17,471 nucleotides of DNA from an uncultured Bacteroides sp. (GTDB lineage Bacteria; Bacteroidota; Bacteroidia; Bacteroidales; Bacteroidaceae), in NCBI GenBank assembly GCA_900546355.1, contig URCM01000068.1:1-17471 (forward strand), in the 5' to 3' direction. Shown here piece after piece: positions 8,379 through 14,307 of this stretch (position 1 is its first letter; every line of letters starts with the position of its first letter). The notes under the pieces are model-generated. The model saw nothing but the letters and a program-made list of their open reading frames with translations, did no database searches and had not been told where the DNA came from. A program made the position numbers and the translations under genes.

Positions 8379-9641
8379 ATGAATGATTCGATAAAAGACT
8401 TTGAGATTATGGCACCCGTCGGCTCGCGCGAGTCGCTGGCTGCCGCCATCCATGCCGGAGCGGATTCCGTCTACTTCGGGATTGAGAGCCTGAACATGCG
8501 TGCCCGCTCGGCAAGCACGTTTACCATTGATGACTTGCGCGAGATAGCCCACGTATGCGATGAAAACGGGGTGAAGAGTTACCTCACGGTGAATACCATC
8601 ATTTACGATGAAGACATCGAGCTGATGCGCCGGATTATCGATGCGGCGAAAGAGGCGGGCATCAGCGCGGTCATCGCTTCGGATGTGGCGGTGATGGCTT
8701 ATTGCAACCAGGTGGGACAGGAAGTGCATCTCTCTACCCAGTTGAACATCAGCAATGCGGAGGCGTTGAAGTTTTACGCCCGTTTCGCCGATGTGGTGGT
8801 GCTGGCACGCGAACTGAACCTGAAACAAGTGCGCAAGATATACGATGCCATCCATGAGCAGCACATTACGGGGCCGATGGGCAAACCTGTCCGCATTGAA
8901 ATGTTCTGCCACGGGGCGTTGTGCATGGCGGTATCGGGCAAATGCTACCTGAGCCTGAACGAACTGAACGCTTCCGCCAACCGCGGTGCCTGTATGCAGG
9001 TGTGCCGCCGGGCGTATATCGTGAAAGACAAGGAAAGCGACATCGAGCTGGAAGTGGATAACCAGTACATTATGTCGCCCAAAGACCTGAAGACCATCCG
9101 TTTTATGGACGAAATGATAGAAGCGGGCGTGCGGGTGTTCAAGATAGAGGGACGTGCCCGCGGACCCGAGTATGTGAAGACGGTGGTAGAGTGCTATAAG
9201 GAAGCCATCCGGTCGTACTTGGACGGCACGTTTACCGAAGCGAAGAAAGACGCTTGGGACGAACGCCTGAAGACGGTATTCAACCGCGGCTTTTGGAACG
9301 GTTATTACTTGGGGCAACGCTTGGGCGAATGGAGCCGCAATTACGGTTCGGAAGCCACCGAGCGCAAGGTGTACGCCGGACGGGGCATCAAGTATTTCTC
9401 GAACATCGGCGTGGCGGAGTTCCTGATAGAAGCTTCCGAAATCAAGGTAGGCGACAAGCTCCTGATAACCGGACCTACTACGGGCGCGATGTTTGTCACC
9501 CTCGAAGAAGCCCGTGTCGACCTGAAGCCGGTAGACGTGGTGCCCAAAGGTGTGCATGTATCGTTCAAGGTGCCCGGACGCATCCGCCCCAGTGACAAAC
9601 TTTACCGGATGGTCCAGACCGAGGAGTTGAAAAGAAAATAA
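8379..9641 (+). CDS. U32-family protein, TrhP/YegQ-like tRNA hydroxylation factor
   Basis: Member of the U32 'peptidase' family. Studied bacterial members (TrhP/YegQ, RlhA/YdcP) are needed for RNA hydroxylation, TrhP for 5-hydroxyuridine at U34 of tRNA, using prephenate and an iron-sulfur cluster. The 420-residue protein opens with FEIMAPVGS at 8-16 and carries the full U32 signature from Glu174 to Ser192 (EMFCHGALCMAVSGKCYLS), then GACMQVCRR at 203-211. Cysteines 182, 189, 205 and 209 are the probable cluster ligands. Length fits the short TrhP type, not the longer RlhA type. The start is ATG 8379; an upstream TTG at 8355 lies inside the promoter element. The gene is single, divergent from susC. 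Assignment to TrhP over a protease is an inference from family knowledge. Confidence 0.88.
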   Translation: MNDSIKDFEIMAPVGSRESLAAAIHAGADSVYFGIESLNMRARSASTFTIDDLREIAHVCDENGVKSYLTVNTIIYDEDIELMRRIIDAAKEAGISAVIASDVAVMAYCNQVGQEVHLSTQLNISNAEALKFYARFADVVVLARELNLKQVRKIYDAIHEQHITGPMGKPVRIEMFCHGALCMAVSGKCYLSLNELNASANRGACMQVCRRAYIVKDKESDIELEVDNQYIMSPKDLKTIRFMDEMIEAGVRVFKIEGRARGPEYVKTVVECYKEAIRSYLDGTFTEAKKDAWDERLKTVFNRGFWNGYYLGQRLGEWSRNYGSEATERKVYAGRGIKYFSNIGVAEFLIEASEIKVGDKLLITGPTTGAMFVTLEEARVDLKPVDVVPKGVHVSFKVPGRIRPSDKLYRMVQTEELKRK

Positions 9642-9693
9642 GCAGGAAGCAAGCAGGAATTGGGAAGTCAATTAGCAGCATGGTCCTTTACAT

Positions 9694-9796
9694 CCCAGTC
9701 CTCTTAAAATCCTAAGATACCAGGACTGCAGTCCTAATATATATAGGACTGCAGTCCTGACGCTATAAGACAGTAGTCCTATACTACTGGGACTGG
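9694..9796. repeat. Cluster of AGGACTGCAGTCCT palindromes and half-sites
   Basis: Two identical perfect 14-bp palindromes, AGGACTGCAGTCCT, lie at 9722-9735 and 9745-9758 with nine A/T bases between them. Further AGTCCT half-sites occur at 9697-9702 and 9775-9780, and GGACTGG at 9790-9796 can pair with CCAGTCC at 9695-9701. The block therefore can fold into nested hairpins on either strand. It follows the U32 gene at the edge of the AT-rich island. It may be a REP-like extragenic element, a terminator, or a protein-binding array. Confidence 0.75.
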
Positions 9797-9870
9797 ACAT
9801 GCAGTTTATTCTCTTCTCTCTTTTGACTGATTGTCTTATGTTGCGCAGCTCGTTATGCACTAAAATCAGC

Positions 9871-9970
9871 TTATAGCCTTGCACTCCGGTCTACGATTTT
9901 AATCAGGTTATAGAGTTCTGCCACCTCGTTGGTAAAAACGGGCGAAAAAATTGGGAGAAATTGGTAAAAC
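9871..9970 (-). pseudogene. Possible minus-strand coding remnant
   Basis: An open stretch of about 30 codons without ATG reads FSPVFTNEVAELYNLIKIVD and ends RSARL at a stop at 9871-9873. A shift of frame at that point allows reading to continue (KLILVHNELRNIRQS, to about 9800). The composition looks protein-like but no family is recognised. It may be a decayed gene end or chance. Confidence 0.25.
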
Positions 9971-10082
9971 AGAGGTTACTCGTACAGATCATGCAGGAAC
10001 TCTTTATGAGACAGTAGGATCAACAACAACTGAATGGAAAGATCCAATTATCATAAAGCCCGAAGAGAAAGATAAGAAATAA
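9936..10082 (+). pseudogene. Possible 3' remnant of a plus-strand gene
   Basis: An open frame with no ATG ends at the stop at 10080-10082; its last 43 codons (from TTG 9951) include GKTEVTRTDHAGTLYETVGS and a lysine/glutamate-rich end (KPEEKDKK). It begins abruptly after a stop and overlaps the opposite-strand remnant by a few codons, so it looks like the tail of a gene whose front has been lost. No family is recognised. Confidence 0.35.
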
Positions 10083-10108
10083 TAGAGTTTATGCAGAATA
10101 AGGAATAG

Positions 10109-10116
10109 TATATTTG
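10109..10116 (+). promoter_or_regulatory. Possible -7 element upstream of the TonB-C-like gene
   Basis: TATATTTG fits TAnnTTTG and lies 107 bases before the ATG at 10223. A TTTA at 10088-10091 is a poor -33 match with 17-base spacing. In this AT-rich stretch a chance match is possible. If real, the leader contains the hairpin at 10172-10206. Confidence 0.25.
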
Positions 10117-10171
10117 ATTGTCAGTACTATTGAATCTTATTCGATACGATGTTATAGTATTTATAATTTTT

Positions 10172-10206
10172 AAAGTGTTCGGATAATTACTATATCCGAC
10201 ACTTTT
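10172..10206 (+). terminator. Terminator-like hairpin just before the TonB-C-like gene
   Basis: AAAGTGTTCGGATA (10172-10185) pairs with TATCCGACACTTT (10193-10205) with one bulged base and a seven-base loop, and a short T run follows. It lies about 90 bases after the remnant stop at 10082 and only 17 bases before the next ATG. It may end transcription of the lost upstream gene or act as a leader attenuator; A's on the left side also allow some function on the minus strand. Confidence 0.65.
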
Positions 10207-10222
10207 ATAAATAAATTGCCGT

Positions 10223-10957
10223 ATGGGAAAAATATTATGTGCATGTATGTTAATGATTTTTGTGAACATGAGTTCACGAACGGTTTTTGCGCAAAGCCAT
10301 TATATGGAAATAGATAGTCTGCTTATTCATTATGTGGACTTCAATCTTATGACAATGATTGATATTGGTTGTGACAATTTTGAATCAGCTTTGGCTTATA
10401 AAACAGTTGTACTTCGTGATTCGAGTTGTATTGCAGAATTGGCAGATATTCTTTTGGAAGAAAAATGTAAAACGGAACAACCTATTGATGTTAGATGCAA
10501 GATTTATATGTTTACTCCACAAGGAGTAAAGGTGATGTGTTTAGGTAAAGATGTTTTGTGTTATAACAGCAATTCTTATAAAATAAATAGCTTATTCATT
10601 GATAGGGTGAAAAAACTTATTTTAAAAGGAGAAAAGCCGTTGAATGATACAATAATAACTCATACTCCTATTTTATTGGTAAAGCAGGATGATTTTTATA
10701 ATTCTATCCGACAAAGATGCTTACCTATTATGAAAAAAGAAAAGATAGATTCCTTAAAGATTATAGTTGATTTTTGTATTAATAGAAAAGGTCATGCTGT
10801 AGATGTGTTTATAAAAGGATGGAAAAATCAATTTGTTCCAGATTCCTTACAACATGAAATAACTCGTTTATTTCAAGAGCGTTTAAAATGGTCTGCATCA
10901 GAAAATCGTCCTTCTAAAGTTAGAAAAGTATTACCTTTTGTATTAGTCTCTGATTAG
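10223..10957 (+). CDS. Secreted protein with a TonB C-terminal-like domain
   Basis: A 244-residue protein with a signal peptide (residues 1-24, ending VFAQ), so likely periplasmic. Residues about 26-140 form an unrecognised region (IDSLLIHYVDFNL, then PIDVRCKIYMFTPQGVKV). The last 70 residues resemble the TonB C-terminal fold: IIVDFCINRKGHAVDVFIKG for the paired strands, a helix with PDSLQHEITRLFQERLKW, then SENRPSKVRKVLPFVLVSD like the W-P-A-x-x-x-G-K-P-V-x-V-x-x-x-x-P-V-x-F ending. Unlike classic TonB it has no retained membrane anchor or proline-rich linker. The gene is clearly AT-rich compared with its neighbours and uses A/T-ending codons, suggesting recent acquisition. No functional partner lies next to it. 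The domain resemblance is by eye and moderate. Confidence 0.8.
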   Translation: MGKILCACMLMIFVNMSSRTVFAQSHYMEIDSLLIHYVDFNLMTMIDIGCDNFESALAYKTVVLRDSSCIAELADILLEEKCKTEQPIDVRCKIYMFTPQGVKVMCLGKDVLCYNSNSYKINSLFIDRVKKLILKGEKPLNDTIITHTPILLVKQDDFYNSIRQRCLPIMKKEKIDSLKIIVDFCINRKGHAVDVFIKGWKNQFVPDSLQHEITRLFQERLKWSASENRPSKVRKVLPFVLVSD

Positions 10958-10963
10958 TTGCTT

Positions 10964-11179
10964 ATGGACATTTTGTCCGTCTGGAAAGAGACGAATGGGA
11001 ATGTATCAAATGCTTATGGCTTAACTAACAATTGACTTGCATGTTAAACGTCAATCAGGTGACGAAATTGGATGATGTCATTGGTACCGCAGCTTACAAC
11101 AATGGTTTCGAGTTCAAGGATGCCTAAAGCAGGTGAACGAGTACACATATACGATAAAAACGACAAAATGGCAACCTGA
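10964..11179 (+). other. Row of three short overlapping reading frames, probable gene debris
   Basis: Three ATG-started short frames follow each other: 10964-11035 (MDILSVWKETNGNVSNAYGL...), 11041-11127 (MLNVNQVTKLDDVIGTAAYN...) and 11120-11179 (MPKAGERVHIYDKNDKMAT), the last overlapping the second by eight bases. Their residue make-up looks protein-like, as if one gene had been broken by frameshifts or pieces of several genes were joined. No family is recognised and each could also be chance. The remainder of the gap from 10958 to 11362 holds two hairpins and no supported gene. Confidence 0.3.
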
Positions 11180-11190
11180 CGAAAGATTTG

Positions 11191-11233
11191 AATATCCCTG
11201 TTTTTCATATTTTTGATTGCAGGGATATTTTTT
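11191..11233 (+). terminator. Terminator-like inverted repeat at the right side of the island
   Basis: AATATCCCTG (11191-11200) and CAGGGATATT (11220-11229) form a perfect 10-bp stem with a 19-nt loop, and the second arm runs into six T's (11228-11233). This is the likely transcript end for plus-strand genes of the island. The long loop and modest GC lower the certainty. Confidence 0.55.
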
Positions 11234-11318
11234 AAGTATGTTGTGGTATATTCTAAACGGGTGTAATACATATATATTAACGAGAGTTCGGTATTTTGAA
11301 TTATATCAAACTCACGTT

Positions 11319-11346
11319 AAAAACAGCGGTCCTGGTGCGGGAGGAC
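11319..11346 (-). terminator. Weak terminator candidate after mnmA
   Basis: GTCCT (11329-11333) and AGGAC (11342-11346) can pair around a GC-rich eight-base loop, and on the minus strand a five-T run (complement of 11319-11323) follows after five bases. It begins 17 bases beyond the mnmA stop. The short stem makes this tentative. Confidence 0.3.
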
Positions 11347-11362
11347 AGGCATCGGTATGCAA

Positions 11363-12430
11363 TTACTCGGTGCTATCAATGATTCCCCCGCCTAACACCA
11401 CTTCCTTTCGATAGAAAACCGCGGCTTGTCCGCAAGCGATGGATGCCAGCGGCTCGTGTAAATGGACATAAAGGCGGTTGTCGGATGCCAATGAAACCGA
11501 GCACCGGTTGGCCTGTTTGCGGTAACGTATCTTCACGATGAGTTCCGCTTGCGGGTCGAATACCGCTTCAGGGTGAGGCAAATGCCAATGCGAAAGATAG
11601 AAAGCCGTATGCTCCAGCGAGCGGAGGTTGTCGGCTAGGATAACGGCATTCTCTTCCGGAATGGTTTCTTTTACGAAGAGGGCTTTGTTCAGGTAGATGC
11701 CTAACCCGCGTCGTTGCCCGATGGTATAGAATGGATATCCCTCGTGCATACCCATATAGTTGCGTTGCTCGTCGAAGTAAGGTCCGGGGACAATGTCACC
11801 CGTTTGCGTGTGCTTACGCAAATAGGTGCGGTAATCCCCGGGGCAGAAACACACGCCGAGGCTATCCCGTTTGGACGCGACTTTCAGGAAGCCCCGTTCG
11901 GAGGCGATTTCGCGTACACGGGTCTTGGTAAGTTCTCCCAGAGGAAGAAGCATCCGTGCGATGATGTCTTGCGGAAGTCCCCATAAGAAGAACGACTGGT
12001 CTTTATCGGGGTCGGCTCCCTGGATGATGTGCCAACGCTCTCCGATGAGCCGCTTCCGCACGTAGTGTCCGGAGGCAATGAAAGGAATGCCGTGTTCATC
12101 GGCCAGTTGTTGAAGAAGAGGCCATTTCAGCTGGTTGTTGCATAAGGTACAAGGCACAGGGGTACGCCCTTTCAGGTATTCACCGATGAAATACGTGATA
12201 ATGCGCTTGCGGAACCTATCGCGTACGTCGTAAGCGATGTGGGGGATATGCAGGCGGGAACAAAGTGCGCGCGCATCGTCCAGATAAGCCGTGTCGCCAT
12301 CTTTTTCGTAAAAACGGAACGTAACGCCGGTCACTTCATAACCCGCATCTTGCAGGAGGATGGCCGCTACCGAACTGTCCGTTCCTCCGCTCATTCCTAA
12401 CAATACACGCTTGCTTTTTTCTTCTTTCAT
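11363..12430 (-). CDS. mnmA: tRNA-specific 2-thiouridylase MnmA
   Basis: ATP-dependent sulfur insertion at C2 of the wobble uridine (U34) in Lys, Glu and Gln tRNAs. From ATG 12430 the protein has 355 residues, close to the usual length. The PP-loop SGGTDSS is at 14-20 (most homologues have SGGVDSS). Catalytic cysteines are Cys97 in [11 protein letters not shown] and Cys194 in KRDSLGVCF, matching the active-site pair of E. coli MnmA. IASGHY at 118-123, [11 protein letters not shown] at 142-152 and [12 protein letters not shown] further on are all family segments. The longer open frame back to 12541 crosses the promoter and leader hairpin, so 12430 is the better start. Bacteroides genomes can carry more than one MnmA paralogue, so this may not be the only copy. 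Confidence 0.93.
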   Translation of the reverse strand: MKEEKSKRVLLGMSGGTDSSVAAILLQDAGYEVTGVTFRFYEKDGDTAYLDDARALCSRLHIPHIAYDVRDRFRKRIITYFIGEYLKGRTPVPCTLCNNQLKWPLLQQLADEHGIPFIASGHYVRKRLIGERWHIIQGADPDKDQSFFLWGLPQDIIARMLLPLGELTKTRVREIASERGFLKVASKRDSLGVCFCPGDYRTYLRKHTQTGDIVPGPYFDEQRNYMGMHEGYPFYTIGQRRGLGIYLNKALFVKETIPEENAVILADNLRSLEHTAFYLSHWHLPHPEAVFDPQAELIVKIRYRKQANRCSVSLASDNRLYVHLHEPLASIACGQAAVFYRKEVVLGGGIIDSTE

Positions 12431-12443
12431 AACGTATGGGCAT

Positions 12444-12468
12444 AAAAAAAGGAGTACCGCTGTACTCC
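12444..12468 (-). promoter_or_regulatory. Terminator-like hairpin in the mnmA leader
   Basis: On the minus strand GGAGTAC, a four-base loop AGCG and GTACTCC (12468-12451) are followed directly by seven T's (12450-12444). This is a textbook intrinsic terminator shape, yet it lies between the mnmA promoter and the mnmA ATG, ending 13 bases before the start. It may attenuate mnmA transcription or stabilise or gate the leader. Two AACCTT direct repeats (plus strand 12469-12474 and 12479-12484) lie next to it. Confidence 0.7.
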
Positions 12469-12511
12469 AACCTTTGTTAACCTTAAATCTAATACTATGA
12501 AAAACACGATG

Positions 12512-12542
12512 CAAAGGTACGGACTTTCTTGGAAATAGCAAA
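12512..12542 (-). promoter_or_regulatory. mnmA promoter
   Basis: Minus-strand TTTG (12542-12539), a 19-base spacer and TACCTTTG (12519-12512) fit the Bacteroidetes consensus TTTG, N19-21, TAnnTTTG. Expected transcription start is near 12505, giving a leader of about 75 nt that contains the hairpin at 12444-12468. Confidence 0.75.
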
Positions 12543-12631
12543 CGTTTGGGCTAAAATAATGTTTTTTATAACACGATTTAAGAAATAAGGTTTGTCTTAT
12601 ACTTTCATTAACAGAATTGAAGGGGCTTTGT

Positions 12632-12663
12632 TTTGGCGGCTATCTCCTTTTTCGTTATTTTTG
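12632..12663 (+). promoter_or_regulatory. cysS promoter
   Basis: TTTG (12632-12635), a 20-base spacer and TATTTTTG (12656-12663) match the Bacteroidetes promoter consensus. The ATG lies 23 bases after the -7 element. The purine-rich AAGAAAG at 12677-12683 may help ribosome binding. Confidence 0.7.
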
Positions 12664-12686
12664 TGCCCTAGCAAATAAGAAAGATT

Positions 12687-14165
12687 ATGGAAAGTCAACT
12701 CATTATCTACAATACGTTGAGCCGTACAAAGGAGCGTTTCGTTCCTTTGCACGCTCCTCACGTGGGAATGTATGTGTGCGGTCCTACCGTTTACGGCGAC
12801 GCACACTTGGGACACGCGCGTCCTGCCATTACGTTCGACATCCTGTTCCGTTACCTGAAACACTTGGGATACAAAGTGCGCTATGTGCGCAACATTACTG
12901 ATGTGGGACACCTGGAACACGATGCGGATGACGGAGAAGATAAAATCGCCAAGAAGGCACGGCTGGAACAGTTGGAGCCGATGGAAGTGGTGCAATACTA
13001 CCTCATCCGTTATCATCAGGCCATGGAAGCCCTGAATGTGCTTCCGCCCAGCATCGAGCCGCACGCTTCGGGACATATCATCGAGCAAATCCAGCTGGTA
13101 GAAGAAATCTTGAAGAACGGATATGCTTACGAGAGCCAAGGTTCGGTGTACTTCGATGTGGCAAAATACAACAAGGACCATCATTACGGCGTGCTTTCGG
13201 GACGTAACCTGGACGATGTACTCAATACGACACGCGAACTGGACGGCCAGGAAGAGAAGCGCAATCCCGCCGACTTCGCTTTGTGGAAATGCGCGCAACC
13301 CGAACACATCATGCGTTGGCCTTCGCCTTGGAGCAACGGTTTCCCCGGCTGGCATTGCGAGTGTACGGCTATGGGACGCAAATACCTGGGCGAGACATTC
13401 GATATCCACGGAGGCGGAATGGACTTGATATTCCCGCATCACGAATGCGAGATAGCGCAGGCCGTGGCTTCGGAAGGACATCAGATGGTACGCTACTGGA
13501 TGCATAACAACATGATTACCATCAACGGACAGAAGATGGGCAAGTCGTTGGGCAATTTCATCACGCTGGAAGAGTTCTTTACCGGTTCGAACCCGCTTCT
13601 GACGCAAGCTTATTCGCCGATGACCATCCGTTTCTTCATCCTTCAGGCGCATTACCGCAGTACGGTAGATTTCAGCAACGAAGCTCTCCAAGCCGCCGAA
13701 AAAGGATTGGAGCGCTTATTGGAAGGCATCAAGAACATCGACCGCATCACTCCGTCGAAAGTTACTTCGGGCATTGAGCCGGCAGGACTCCGCGAGAAAT
13801 GCTACGACGCAATGAACGACGACTTGAATACACCGATTGTCATTTCACATCTCTTCGATGCTACCCGTATGGTCAATACGTTGGTGGATAAGAAAGCGAC
13901 CATCAGTGCCGAGGATTTGGAAGAACTGAAGAGCGTATTCCATCTCTTTGCTTTTGACATTTTAGGGTTGAAGGAAGGGGGCGAGAATAACGCCGCACGT
14001 GAAGAAGCCTTTGGCAAGGTGGTAGATATGTTGTTGGAGGAACGTATGAAGGCGAAAGCCAACAAAGATTGGGCCACCAGCGATAAAATCCGTGATAACC
14101 TTGCCTCCCTTGGCTTCGAGGTGAAAGATACGAAAGACGGATTTACGTGGAGACTGAACAAATAA
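12687..14165 (+). CDS. cysS: Cysteinyl-tRNA synthetase
   Basis: Class I aminoacyl-tRNA synthetase that charges tRNA-Cys. The 492-residue protein has the complete order: [18 protein letters not shown] at 29-46 with the HIGH-type motif HLGH (40-43) and zinc ligand Cys31, the second zinc Cys226 in WHCECTAMG, the zinc-binding [10 protein letters not shown] near 249-258, and the KMSKS-type loop at 283-287, here KMGKS with Gly for the first Ser. The anticodon-binding DALR-like region follows, ending with the typical [27 protein letters not shown]. Divergent from mnmA with a short shared regulatory region, convergent with the DUF5723 gene. Start supported by promoter distance and alignment of the MYVCGPTVY region. 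Confidence 0.97.
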   Translation: MESQLIIYNTLSRTKERFVPLHAPHVGMYVCGPTVYGDAHLGHARPAITFDILFRYLKHLGYKVRYVRNITDVGHLEHDADDGEDKIAKKARLEQLEPMEVVQYYLIRYHQAMEALNVLPPSIEPHASGHIIEQIQLVEEILKNGYAYESQGSVYFDVAKYNKDHHYGVLSGRNLDDVLNTTRELDGQEEKRNPADFALWKCAQPEHIMRWPSPWSNGFPGWHCECTAMGRKYLGETFDIHGGGMDLIFPHHECEIAQAVASEGHQMVRYWMHNNMITINGQKMGKSLGNFITLEEFFTGSNPLLTQAYSPMTIRFFILQAHYRSTVDFSNEALQAAEKGLERLLEGIKNIDRITPSKVTSGIEPAGLREKCYDAMNDDLNTPIVISHLFDATRMVNTLVDKKATISAEDLEELKSVFHLFAFDILGLKEGGENNAAREEAFGKVVDMLLEERMKAKANKDWATSDKIRDNLASLGFEVKDTKDGFTWRLNK

Positions 14166-14216
14166 GGGTTCATAGAACGATTGGAACCACGGAGAAACGC
14201 GACGGTATAATCAGAC

Positions 14217-14285
14217 AAAAGACACGGAGACACCAGAGGCTTTTCAAAATTGAAAATCATTTCCTCTGTGTCTCCGTGTCTTTTT
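14217..14285. terminator. Bidirectional terminator between cysS and the DUF5723 gene
   Basis: A long stem (left arm 14217-14239, right arm 14263-14284) pairs 22 bases with one bulged base; its core is GACACGGAGACAC with GTGTCTCCGTGTC. The loop holds a second small hairpin, TTTTCA with TGAAAA. A's precede the left arm and T's follow the right arm, so it can stop transcripts from both sides. Its placement between convergent genes fits this. The ACGGAGACAC text and a near copy just upstream (CCACGGAGAAAC at 14188-14199) suggest a repeat-element origin. Confidence 0.85.
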
Positions 14286-14307
14286 ATAAACAGATTCTTA
14301 TACAGAA

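Noticed and set aside
8349..9671. Long 440-codon minus-strand open frame opposite the U32 gene
   Set aside because: It covers almost exactly the U32-family gene and reads as antisense of its biased codons; no motif is present.
9722..9758. Invertible promoter flanked by inverted repeats
   Set aside because: Only nine bases lie between the palindromes, too few for a promoter, and no invertase gene is in the window.
9694..9796. CRISPR array
   Set aside because: Repeats are short palindromes with unequal, very short spacing and no spacer-repeat regularity; no cas gene is present.
9672..9884. 70-codon minus-strand frame across the palindrome cluster
   Set aside because: It starts at GTG and its second half is a translation of the repeats. 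Only its first part might belong to the remnant noted at 9871-9970.
10051..10269. 72-codon minus-strand frame upstream of the TonB-C-like gene
   Set aside because: Low-complexity Ile/Asn/Tyr composition typical of AT-rich noncoding DNA, and it spans the hairpin at 10172-10206.
12390..12443. Leader peptide from the ATG right after the T7 tract before mnmA
   Set aside because: The frame ([10 protein letters not shown]...) overlaps the mnmA start out of frame with no coding signature; the ATG looks incidental.
12597..13691. Long 364-codon minus-strand open frame opposite cysS
   Set aside because: It mirrors the complete and unmistakable cysS gene; its translation is rich in His, Val and Arg with no domain, as expected for a shadow frame.
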